A stretch of 49,086 nt of DNA from positions 35,397 to 84,482 of the forward strand of contig REAP01000031.1 in assembly GCA_004294385.1 (NCBI GenBank), written 5' to 3'. Position 1 is the stretch's first letter; every line of letters starts with the position of its first letter. Of the stretch, positions 35,109 through 43,435 are shown one piece after another. A model generated the notes under the pieces. It ran no database searches, had not been told where the DNA came from, and saw only the letters and a program-made list of their open reading frames with translations. Source of the DNA: Oscillatoriales cyanobacterium (lineage in GTDB: Bacteria > Cyanobacteriota > Cyanobacteriia > Cyanobacteriales > Microcoleaceae). The position numbers were made by a program, and so were the translations under genes.

Positions 35109-36233
35109 CTACCGTTTAATTGAACCTTGGATTTTATCAAAAACAGCTCCATCATCAAAGAATTTCTTCTGAATTTCTCCCCAACCTCCTAAATCTTGAG
35201 CTGTAAATAAAGTTTTGATAGCCGGATATTTTTTGGCAAATTCTGGTTCCGCCGCTACTGTCGCATCTACCGGGCGGAATCCGGCTTTGGCGAATTCTCG
35301 CTGAGCTTCTGGGGTGTAGAGAAATTTCACAAATGCTTCGGCGACTTCCTTTGTACCATGTTTGGTGACGTTTTTGTCGATAATTGCGATCGGATTGTCG
35401 ATCGAAACATTCACTTCTGGAATCGTATATGGCAATTTTTCACCTTTATCGCCAGCCAAAATAACTTCATTTTCGTAGTTGATTAACGCATCGCCTTGAC
35501 TTTGTTTGAAAAATACATCGCTGGCTTCACGAGCATCTCTAGTCAGAATCGGGACGTTTTTGTAGACTTTGCTAGTAAAGTCTAATGCTTTGGTATCATC
35601 TCCTCCAGTTTTAATAATTGAACCCCAAAGTGCGAGGAAATTCCAACGAGCAACCCCAGATGTTTTGGGATCAGCAGTAATCACTTTTACTCCGTCTTTG
35701 GCTAAATCTTCCCAGGTTTTGATGCCTTTGGGATTGCCTTCGCGGGTGACTATTGCTGCTACGGATTTGCTGACTATGCCGCCATTGGGGAATTCTTTTT
35801 CCCAGCCTGTATCAATTAGTCCGGCTTTCTCGATTTTTTGGGTGTCGAGGGCGAGGGCTAGGTGTACGATGTCTGCTTCTAAGCCGTCAATTACCGCTCT
35901 GGTTTGGGAACCGGAACCGCCGTAGCTTTCGCTGAAGGTGACGGTTTGGCCTTTTTCTTTTTGCCATTGCGCTACGAATTTGGGAATTATCGCTTCGTGG
36001 GCGGCTTTGGTGACGGCGAAGGAAACGAGGGTTAATTCTATGTTGCTTTTTTTGGCTGTGCCACTTGCGGGATTATTGCTGCTGGTGCCGCAGGATGCCA
36101 CGGCTACACTTAATGTGATTCCTAATAAAAATAGCGACACAAAGCTTTTAAGCGAAGTCAATAATTGATGTTTCTTGGCTGGCTGCTGTTGCGGCGAGCG
36201 AAGACGCTGGGTTAGACGTTGCCACAGGCTCAT
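35109..36233 (-). CDS. sbpA: Sulfate-binding lipoprotein SbpA
   Basis: Periplasmic sulfate/thiosulfate receptor of the ABC importer, 374 residues. A long basic N-terminus (1-30) precedes a hydrophobic stretch and lipobox VASC, so Cys about 48 would be lipidated and the protein tethered. Mature sequence shows ELTLVSFAVTKAAHEAIIPKF, FSESYGGSGSQTRAVIDGLEADIVHLALA (ligand loop) and PKTSGVARWNFLALWG, the usual SbpA pattern. A C-terminal AEAFVKFLYTPEAQREFAKAGFRPVD follows. It is the first gene of the sbpA-cysT-cysW operon. Sulfur limitation is the expected inducer (family knowledge). Confidence 0.96.
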   Translation of the reverse strand: MSLWQRLTQRLRSPQQQPAKKHQLLTSLKSFVSLFLLGITLSVAVASCGTSSNNPASGTAKKSNIELTLVSFAVTKAAHEAIIPKFVAQWQKEKGQTVTFSESYGGSGSQTRAVIDGLEADIVHLALALDTQKIEKAGLIDTGWEKEFPNGGIVSKSVAAIVTREGNPKGIKTWEDLAKDGVKVITADPKTSGVARWNFLALWGSIIKTGGDDTKALDFTSKVYKNVPILTRDAREASDVFFKQSQGDALINYENEVILAGDKGEKLPYTIPEVNVSIDNPIAIIDKNVTKHGTKEVAEAFVKFLYTPEAQREFAKAGFRPVDATVAAEPEFAKKYPAIKTLFTAQDLGGWGEIQKKFFDDGAVFDKIQGSIKR

Positions 36234-36680
36234 TATATTGGTTCCTTTACTAAAGTACGGTTATTAGGTCGGAATACCGTAATTACTGTGTGAGATCCGA
36301 TCATATACAAGAACGAGTAAAATGACAATAGGGAAATATGTTTCTTTGATGTAGGGGCGATCGAGTATTCCAAATCGAGTACCCCCTCAGTGTTTTTACT
36401 AGGTGTGTGGTATGCAAATTCACAGTAAAATGTCAAGAGTAGTAAGTTAAGCTGTGCTATCTTCCGTGAAGCTGCGGGATATGTTTTACGGATGAGTGAC
36501 GCGATCGACTAAATGTAGGAGTAATGGCTGTGAATGCCCGCCCCAGAAGAGAAAAAAAATTTATAGCAACCGCCTAGACGGTTAGGACATTTTTAATCGC
36601 CCAAACCATTGATTTTATTGGTTCCTCCTTCCATCCGTTACATCCGTTACATCCGTTACAGAATCCGTTGCCGAACTTGT
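36234..36680. other. Spacer between sbpA and the WD40 gene
   Basis: This spacer holds two divergent promoter regions, one for sbpA and one for the WD40 gene. I can name no exact element. At about 36634-36670 the sequence CATCCGTTACATCCGTTACATCCG is followed by GTTGCCGAAC, an inverse, shortened copy of the GTTCGGCAGCGGAT repeat family. Confidence 0.6.
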
Positions 36681-38840
36681 ATGGTCTTACCTCGCCCCGT
36701 CTCAGATACCCTAATTGAACTGTTGAAGCCGATTGCCAGCGAATTGGGAGAAAGATTGGGAGCAAGCGCTGTCAACGAACGCTTTGCAGAAATTGGACCA
36801 TCTGGTTCTGCAACTCTGAATCAACAAATCAAAAAAGACCCCCGCTGGATGAAAGCACAAGTTAAATATTTGCAGCGACAGCAGCGTCGAGAACAAGAAT
36901 TAATTGCGATCGCCAGTATAGAAGAAGAATGGGTACAAGCAGAACGCATTAATCGAATTAAAGCGGAAGAATTGAGAGACAAACGAGCCATTAGTCGGCT
37001 GTGTCGCGAATTAATGCGGGAGTTTCAAGCAGAAGCAATTCGGCTAAAGCTGAGTGAAATTCAAACTATTTGGGATCGAGACAATTGGTTTTCTAATTTG
37101 AGTAGACAGGAAACTGAACAGATTTTGCAGCAGCAGCAACACCGATTACTGTTATTGGTTGCTCCTGCAAAAATTAGCGAAGATTGTCCAGATTCGTTTC
37201 GCCACAATCTGAATATCGAGCTGCCTGCTAAGTTAAGAGCTTTTTTGAGCCAGCACTACCCTCAGCACGGAGATTTGTGTCCGGTTCAGTTTTACGGCGA
37301 CTATTTCAAAAAACCGATTTCTGACATTGATGTGGAGCGGTTGCAGACTGTTTTATCTCCCGTACCTACAGCTATATTATATAGCGATATCAGTGATTAT
37401 GAAGTTAATTTTCATATCGGGTTTTGGGGAGTGATCAATCAAAGCGTTTCTCTCGTGACGATGCAGCCTTGGAATTGGGAAGAAGTTTATCATCAGTTGA
37501 AGGCAGAGGGAAAAGATGAAAAGCTGAGTCTGCGGATTATTCGACAAATAATAGTCACGATTCAGAAGTTATTGGCTGCATTTTTAGCTGATTTGTATTA
37601 TCTTAATATTGATTTTACTCACGAACCTCAGCTATTTAATTTAAAATCTGAATTTGCTCAAGAATGGTTTTCTCAAGATTGGGCATTACCCTATATTGAA
37701 ACTCTCAAAGAAATTCAGCAGCAGCAGCGAATAGCCTATCAGGGGGAGATGCGGCGACTGGTATTTCGAGAGGCTAAAGCTAAGGCGGAACGTAAGCGTG
37801 TTGAGGATGCTGAACTCAAACATAGAGAAGAAGCCTCGGCGGCATCGCGGCGGGCAAAGGAATTAGCTTATAAGTTGAAAAATCATAACTGGCAGTGCGT
37901 ACAGACACTGCCGGGACATTCATCATTTGTTAATTCTCTGGCTATTAGTCCTGATGGCAAAACTTTGGCTAGCGGTAGTTGGGATAAAACTATTAAGATT
38001 TGGAATTTAGAAACAGGGGCATTCATTGGTACTCTGAGTGGACATTCGGATCGAGTAAATTCAGTGACTATTAGTGGCGACGGGAAAATGCTAGCTAGCG
38101 GCAGTTCCGACGAAACAATTAAGTTTTGGAATTTGCATACTGGGGAGTTGCTGTGTACTTTTCCGGGACATTCTATGGAGGTGAATTCGGTGGCGATTAG
38201 CCCAAATGGGCGGGTGATTGCTAGTTCAGGTGGGGCTGATAATACCATTAAGCTTTGGAATTTGCGGACGGGGGAGTTACTGCGGACTTTCAGGGGTCAT
38301 TTGGATAATGTGAATGCTGTGGTTTTTAGCCCAGATGGTAAAATTTTGGCTAGCGGGAGTTCGGATGCGACGAGTAAGGTTTGGGATGTGGAAAGTGGTA
38401 AGTTGCTGCGGACTCTTTCGGGTTTGAATGTTGGGGTGAATTCTGTGGCGATTGGGCCGGATGGTCAGATTCTCGCTAGTGTAAGTAATGATTATACGAT
38501 TAAGTTGCGGAATTTGCAGACGGGCAGTTTGTTGCGAATTTTAAATTCTAATTCTGACAGGGGAAGGGGTGTACCGAGTTTAGAAATGAATGAGGGTTTG
38601 CATATTTTGCAGAATTATGTGAGTCGGGGAGATTCGGTGGCGATTAGTCGGGATGGTTTGACTTTGGCTAGTGGCTATGATGATAATACGATTAAGATTT
38701 GGAATTTGTTGACGGGGGAGTTGTTGAGTTCTCTTAGTGGGCATTTGGGTACTGTGTATTCGGTGGCGATCGCACCTTTGGGCAATATACTTGTCAGTGG
38801 TAGTGCGGATGAGACGATTAAGATTTGGCGTTGCGATTAG
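36681..38840 (+). CDS. WD40-repeat protein with novel N-terminal region
   Basis: The 719-residue protein (start ATG 36681) has an N-terminal region of about 390 residues that I do not recognise. It begins VLPRPVSDTLIELLKPIASELG and contains NWFSNLSRQETEQILQQQQHRLLLLVAP and PTAILYSDISDYEVNFHIGFWG; a charged coiled-coil (about 365-405) follows. Seven WD40 repeats (about 410-719) then form a beta-propeller, most with GHxxxVNSVAISPDGK..ASGSxDxTIKIWNL. The sixth is split by a loop of about 25 residues. The longer frame from 36609 reads out repetitive DNA (RYIRYIRYRIR) and is excluded. It probably acts as a scaffold in signalling or conflict, but the effector is unknown. Confidence 0.85.
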   Translation: MVLPRPVSDTLIELLKPIASELGERLGASAVNERFAEIGPSGSATLNQQIKKDPRWMKAQVKYLQRQQRREQELIAIASIEEEWVQAERINRIKAEELRDKRAISRLCRELMREFQAEAIRLKLSEIQTIWDRDNWFSNLSRQETEQILQQQQHRLLLLVAPAKISEDCPDSFRHNLNIELPAKLRAFLSQHYPQHGDLCPVQFYGDYFKKPISDIDVERLQTVLSPVPTAILYSDISDYEVNFHIGFWGVINQSVSLVTMQPWNWEEVYHQLKAEGKDEKLSLRIIRQIIVTIQKLLAAFLADLYYLNIDFTHEPQLFNLKSEFAQEWFSQDWALPYIETLKEIQQQQRIAYQGEMRRLVFREAKAKAERKRVEDAELKHREEASAASRRAKELAYKLKNHNWQCVQTLPGHSSFVNSLAISPDGKTLASGSWDKTIKIWNLETGAFIGTLSGHSDRVNSVTISGDGKMLASGSSDETIKFWNLHTGELLCTFPGHSMEVNSVAISPNGRVIASSGGADNTIKLWNLRTGELLRTFRGHLDNVNAVVFSPDGKILASGSSDATSKVWDVESGKLLRTLSGLNVGVNSVAIGPDGQILASVSNDYTIKLRNLQTGSLLRILNSNSDRGRGVPSLEMNEGLHILQNYVSRGDSVAISRDGLTLASGYDDNTIKIWNLLTGELLSSLSGHLGTVYSVAIAPLGNILVSGSADETIKIWRCD

Positions 38841-38877
38841 TTAGTAGTCATACAATTTTAGAGTTTGGGGCGTTTTC

Positions 38878-38919
38878 CGTTTGTGGTTGTTTGACTGCCG
38901 CGTAAAACAACCACAAACG
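38878..38919 (+). terminator. Hairpin terminator after the WD40 gene
   Basis: A perfect 15-bp stem CGTTTGTGGTTGTTT (38878-38892) with its complement (38905-38919), a 12-nt loop, then TTTTACG. It lies 38 bp after the WD40 stop and so fits an intrinsic terminator. Confidence 0.65.
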
Positions 38920-39042
38920 TTTTACGTCAATGGTTTGGGGGATTTCATCGTGGCTATCAGCTTAATAAAATTTAACGAACAAATATCGCATCTGTGAGTA
39001 TATAATTTACGGATAATGTAACAAAGGAAGCAGGAAACTGGT

Positions 39043-39375
39043 ATGTCTCAAGGCACGGATGAAATTCGGCAAATCCAAGGGATAATGACCCTGTTGTTAT
39101 TGGCATCGCCCCAGGGCAAACTGCACGAAGTGTTTAACGCGGCCTTATCAGCCTCAGCCAGTCAGGTAGAGACCAACGTTACTGCGTTGAGCGATGCAAG
39201 TGCAGATGGTATAAAGGGATGGTTGGAATCTATCCTGGCTCAGGGTGGGCTGACAGCAGAGGAACAAACTCTGGTGGATTGGCAAAACAATTCAGAAAAT
39301 ATGAATGCAGCGCTTGATGAACTCAAGGCTATCCAAGACAAGGGCAATTTTAAGTTGACCCTCCAGACAAAATAA
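39043..39375 (+). CDS. Unknown protein upstream of lanthipeptide precursor
   Basis: The 110-residue protein (start ATG 39043, preceded by AAAGGAAGCAGG) shows no Cys, no signal peptide and no domain that I recognise. A helical pattern (IQGIMTLLLLASPQGKLHEVFNAALSAS, then GLTAEEQTLVDWQNNS) suggests a soluble helical protein. The hairpin AAGTTTTTGTC/GACAAAAAAACTT (39373-39407) directly after it would end or limit read-through into the precursor gene. Proximity (190 bp) makes a role in the same pathway possible but not shown; it may be an immunity or regulatory gene. Confidence 0.6.
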   Translation: MSQGTDEIRQIQGIMTLLLLASPQGKLHEVFNAALSASASQVETNVTALSDASADGIKGWLESILAQGGLTAEEQTLVDWQNNSENMNAALDELKAIQDKGNFKLTLQTK

Positions 39376-39407
39376 GTTTTTGTCTGGGAGCGGGACAAAA
39401 AAACTTA
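39373..39407 (+). terminator. Hairpin after the 110-codon gene
   Basis: AAGTTTTTGTC pairs with GACAAAAAAACTT with a small bulge, with a GGGAGCGG loop. It starts at the stop codon of the 39043 gene. It would uncouple that gene from the precursor gene. Confidence 0.5.
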
Positions 39408-39565
39408 GGGCTGCCCAAATCTGGCAAGCATCCTCAATTGTCCAAAATTGTTGCCTAGAATCAATTCTTGAGTAGTCGTTCTCAACGGCTATTTACTGAA
39501 TTGGTATTCTTTGATTCTTCGATCCGACTGACCAAACCCATTTAGTTACAATTGGAGTTATTTCC

Positions 39566-39847
39566 ATGTCTGTTACTCTCCTTGAAAAACCCTCTGTCAA
39601 TTACCTAGAGCAGCTATTACACCAAGCCTCGTTCGATGCGGAATTCCGCAGCGAACTGTTAGAAAATCCCGCAGCTTTTGGCGTTACTGCCGATATCAAA
39701 CTCGTGGTACCCACATCGGTGGAAAAACAGGATGAATCCTTTTTCGAGTTGTTCGACGATGCTTTGGGAGAACTGAACATAGTCGCTTGCGCATCGACCT
39801 GTAGCTTTGGATGGGTCACCATCATCTGTGACGGTACGACAAAGTAA
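39566..39847 (+). CDS. Class II lanthipeptide precursor (NHLP-type leader)
   Basis: The 93-residue peptide starts at ATG 39566, preceded by TTGGAG. Residues 1-73 look like a nitrile-hydratase-like leader: YLEQLLHQASFDAEFRSELLENPAAFGV is the characteristic F-R-LLENPAAFG block, then an acidic segment ending DDALGELNIVA. Residues 75-93 are the core, CASTCSFGWVTIICDGTTK, with three Cys (75, 79, 88) and six Ser/Thr (77, 78, 80, 85, 91, 92) for dehydration and thioether rings. A downstream hairpin separates it from the synthetase gene, typical when precursor must outnumber enzyme. No GG cleavage site is present; the likely cut is near Ala74 (inference). Confidence 0.85.
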   Translation: MSVTLLEKPSVNYLEQLLHQASFDAEFRSELLENPAAFGVTADIKLVVPTSVEKQDESFFELFDDALGELNIVACASTCSFGWVTIICDGTTK

Positions 39848-39889
39848 TTTAGCAGCCCATCGGGCCTAAAAGACTATCTCCAGGCTAGC

Positions 39890-39919
39890 GCTGCATTGTA
39901 TATTGTGTCCCTAGCCTGG
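39890..39919 (+). terminator. Attenuator-like hairpin between precursor and lanM
   Basis: CCAGGCTAG (39890-39898) and CTAGCCTGG (39911-39919) form a 9-bp stem, followed by TTTCTTT. It is likely a partial terminator. Confidence 0.6.
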
Positions 39920-40091
39920 TTTCTTTGGCAGCTTGCGCCGGATGAGTAGTGTAGGGGCACGGCTCTTTCAACATTCTGCATTAGTACCAAAATACCTGTA
40001 TCGCGGTGTCATTCCTGGGTTGATTAAAGCTAAAAAAAAACTTTTCATCCAGGTTCTTACAGTCTAACTTAATTGCAGTAACTTTTTAGCT

Positions 40092-43000
40092 ATGCTCCAT
40101 AATTCTCTTCTCATTGACATGGCTTGCCGCGCCAGTAACCTGTCCGAACGCACTCTCATTGTCAAAAACTTAGTTGCCAGAAATGCACGGGAAGCCTGCA
40201 CTACACCGCTCAGTCCTTTGGATACTTGGAATATCAATAAACTGGCTGGGAAATTAGCAGTGCAGCCAGTCAAAGAGTCTTATGAAGAAGGAAGCGTTAA
40301 TACATCGATACTGGAAGACATCAAAAAACTATTAATTGATTATAAATTATATGAAATAAATTTGGCAAACTTGTCAGAGGCAGACAAGCTAGAGTTTAAA
40401 AAAATTCACATTCACTGGTTAAAAATCTATCAAGAGGCACTGGAAACCATAAACTTACCTCAAGAGAAGTTTTCCGTAAGTCGCTGGTACGAACCAGAAA
40501 TTTACTACGGGAACTTTGCCAAAGTTTGCGAACCATTTTTACGGTTACTCCAGAACAGATTGCAACCCGTATGCGATGCTATCAATGTATCGGCAGACAA
40601 CTATAGAATTGCTCCGCAAGTATTGACAGATATTCAGCTTCACCTGCTCAATCGCTTTGAAATGTGCTTAACTTGGGCGCTGGAAGCAGATATCAATGTT
40701 TACTGCTCGAAAAACAAAATCGCCAAATCAACCAACGATACTGATGCCTATGTAGCTTACCTTGAACAAGCCTTTGATAACCAGCAAGATTATCACTCCT
40801 TTTATTGCAAGTTTCCCGTCCTCGGACGTTGGTTAGCTCAAGTAACCGATTTCTTATGCACCATTGGCGAACAACTAATACAACGTTTGACGAGCGACAG
40901 AGATGAAATCAGCCGTACTTTCTTTAACGGCAGACAAATTTCGCAAATCAAATCCTTCAAGTTGGGTAAATCTGACTGTCATGCTGGCGGCAAAACCGTA
41001 GTCATCGTTGAACTAGAGCTGGACAATTCAGAACCAGCTACTATCGTTTACAAGCCTCGCTGCATTCAATCGGAAGCAGCGCTGCAAGGTTTGCTGGAAA
41101 ATTTGACGAGGGATAAAGTTATTGAGTTTGCCAGTTATCAAGTTCTTTGCAAAGATGGCTATGGTTACGCAGAGTTTCTCCCTTCCGGTAGAAACCACGT
41201 CCAAAGCGAGCAGGAGAGCGAAAAGTTTTACCGTCAGCTTGGGGGGTATTTAGCCATATTCTACATCCTGGGCGGCGGAGATCTGCATCAGGAAAATATT
41301 CTCGTTGTTGACGGCAACGCCTTCATCTGCGACTGCGAAACTGTATTAGAAGTAGTGCCGCAGAACAGAGATCAACTGTCAGATACCGTATTTGATTCGG
41401 TGTTTAAAACTGCCATGCTGGAATGGCCTCGTGCCAATACAGGCGATGCCAGCAATCAGATGAAGATTGGCGGCTACAGCGGGGGCGAATCTTACGAGCT
41501 ACCCTATGCTGTACCCCGAATTAACGATCGCCGTATGTCATTAGCTCAAGCTGTTGAATATCAAACGGACGTTCGCGTTGAGGTAGAAGCAACAAATCGC
41601 ATCTATTACAAGGGTCAGCTAGTCAATCCGCAGGATTATAAAAACTGTATTGTCGATGGGTTTAACCGAGTTTATAGCTGGTTTCAAGAAAACCAGACTG
41701 AGGCAATAACGCAGATTGAAGACTTATTCACCTCTTCATCAGTACGCTTTATCAACTGGGGGACTGAAGCGTATACTAAGTTAATTATTTCGGTTCGACA
41801 CCCCAAATGTCTCGCCGAGCCACTGGAAGTGGATTTGCTGTTCAACAGTTTAATGGAACATCGACGACAGTGGGATAAGCAGGGTCAGCTAGCCGAACTA
41901 GAACTGGCAGCGATGTGGCAACTAGATGTCCCGATCTTTACTGCCCGTGCTGGCAGCAATGAGTTAGTTTATAACTACCAACGGTCTTTGCCAGATATTC
42001 TGGAGATTTCGCCGCTGGATAATGCGATCGAACGAATTCAGAAATTATCTACAGAAAACCGAATTCGACAAAACCAGTACATCTATGCCAGCTTATCCAC
42101 TGACGAAATTAATAGCCCGTATTTCATCGCATCAGCCGTTAATTATGCCCAGCAAATAGGCTGGCAATTGTGCGAACTGCTCCAACCTCCCTCTAGCAAG
42201 GCTCCCTGGAAAACTTATGAATATACAGGTCTGGGAAAACGCTTTGTGGATATCAGGGGCGACTTGTATGAAGGTTCGGCGGGAATCTGCCTATTTTTCG
42301 CTTACCTCGATGCGATTGAGCCGCAGCCAGAATTTCGTCAAGTAGCAGAAAGAGCATTGGCGTACTCTATAGAGCAACGCAATAATCAAATGATTGGAGC
42401 ATACCAGGGGGCCACTGGGTTGATTTATTTGTTAATCCACTTAGCTCAACTCTGGAATAAACCGGAATTGCTCGATTTAGCTGTTAATTTGAGTGATGAG
42501 TTAATTCCACGGATTAGTCAAGATTTGTACTTCGATGTTCTGCAAGGCGTTGCTGGGATTATTCCCGTGATGCTGAGTTTAGCAGAGGCTACTTCCGGTA
42601 AAGGCATTGATTGCGCTCATCTGTGCGCTCAACACTTACTACAACACGCAACTTCTGACAACAATACTCTCAGTTGGCCTCACCATCCACCGGAGTTAGT
42701 GCAAGGGAATTTGACTGGATTTTCTCACGGTGCAGGCGGGATTGGTTGGGCGCTAATTTCGCTTGGTTGTTATACTAATCAATCTGAATATATTGCGGCT
42801 GGTCGTCAAGCTTTTGCTTATGAAACCACCAAATTTGACTCAGATGAGCGCGATTGGTATGACTTGCGAACATCAGTGATGACAGTCAATACTAACGAAC
42901 CCCATTTTGCTAACGCTTGGTGCAACGGTGCAGCAGGAATTGGTTTAAGTCGTATTTCGAGTTGGGCAGTTTTAGGGAAAACTGACGATGATATGTTGCG

Positions 43001-43346
43001 CGATGCTTACAGGGCTTTAAATGCAACCTTGCGTAATTTCGACAAGGTGGGAAATGATTCTCTGTGTCATGGAAAAACAGGTAACGCCGAGGTATTCCTG
43101 CGGTTTGCCAAGTTGAGAGACGAACCTTATTTACAGATGGAAGCCAACGGACAAGCACAGGCTCAGTGGCGCAATTTTGAAAAGGCTCGTCGTTGGATTT
43201 GCGGGTCTGGCGGTACTGATGTATATCCCGGTCTAATGCTGGGATTGGCTGGGATTGGAATGCACTTTTTGCGCTTAGCTTATCCCGATCGCATTCCTTC
43301 ACCTCTGCTATTAGATCCGCCGCCAAAGTACAGAATGTCTAAGTAG
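40092..43346 (+). CDS. lanM: Type II lanthipeptide synthetase LanM
   Basis: The 1084-residue bifunctional enzyme dehydrates Ser/Thr by phosphorylation and then forms thioether rings. Residues about 170-570 are the dehydratase (DUF4135), with kinase-like GGDLHQENILVVDGNAFICDCETV, TIVYKPR and FLPSGR. Residues about 700-1080 are the LanC-like cyclase, with GSAGICLFFA, GATGLIYLL, FSHGAGGIGWALISLG and zinc ligands Cys944 (WCNGAAGIG), Cys992 and His993 (CHGKTGNAE). All are present, so it should be active. The start is ATG 40092, with no strong ribosome binding site. Substrate is presumably the adjacent precursor. No LanT transporter/peptidase gene is found in the window. Confidence 0.95.
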   Translation: MLHNSLLIDMACRASNLSERTLIVKNLVARNAREACTTPLSPLDTWNINKLAGKLAVQPVKESYEEGSVNTSILEDIKKLLIDYKLYEINLANLSEADKLEFKKIHIHWLKIYQEALETINLPQEKFSVSRWYEPEIYYGNFAKVCEPFLRLLQNRLQPVCDAINVSADNYRIAPQVLTDIQLHLLNRFEMCLTWALEADINVYCSKNKIAKSTNDTDAYVAYLEQAFDNQQDYHSFYCKFPVLGRWLAQVTDFLCTIGEQLIQRLTSDRDEISRTFFNGRQISQIKSFKLGKSDCHAGGKTVVIVELELDNSEPATIVYKPRCIQSEAALQGLLENLTRDKVIEFASYQVLCKDGYGYAEFLPSGRNHVQSEQESEKFYRQLGGYLAIFYILGGGDLHQENILVVDGNAFICDCETVLEVVPQNRDQLSDTVFDSVFKTAMLEWPRANTGDASNQMKIGGYSGGESYELPYAVPRINDRRMSLAQAVEYQTDVRVEVEATNRIYYKGQLVNPQDYKNCIVDGFNRVYSWFQENQTEAITQIEDLFTSSSVRFINWGTEAYTKLIISVRHPKCLAEPLEVDLLFNSLMEHRRQWDKQGQLAELELAAMWQLDVPIFTARAGSNELVYNYQRSLPDILEISPLDNAIERIQKLSTENRIRQNQYIYASLSTDEINSPYFIASAVNYAQQIGWQLCELLQPPSSKAPWKTYEYTGLGKRFVDIRGDLYEGSAGICLFFAYLDAIEPQPEFRQVAERALAYSIEQRNNQMIGAYQGATGLIYLLIHLAQLWNKPELLDLAVNLSDELIPRISQDLYFDVLQGVAGIIPVMLSLAEATSGKGIDCAHLCAQHLLQHATSDNNTLSWPHHPPELVQGNLTGFSHGAGGIGWALISLGCYTNQSEYIAAGRQAFAYETTKFDSDERDWYDLRTSVMTVNTNEPHFANAWCNGAAGIGLSRISSWAVLGKTDDDMLRDAYRALNATLRNFDKVGNDSLCHGKTGNAEVFLRFAKLRDEPYLQMEANGQAQAQWRNFEKARRWICGSGGTDVYPGLMLGLAGIGMHFLRLAYPDRIPSPLLLDPPPKYRMSK

Positions 43347-43435
43347 CAGGAAATGCAGACGGGGAGAAAAGAGCAGGCTAGCTTATTCAGTTGGCCTTTT
43401 AGCAAGATTGATGCACTAAATTGTCAGATAAAACT

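Noticed and set aside
36233..36436. Minus-strand frame upstream of sbpA
   Set aside because: It runs into the sbpA start without overlap logic, has no recognisable protein sequence, and sits where the promoter should be.
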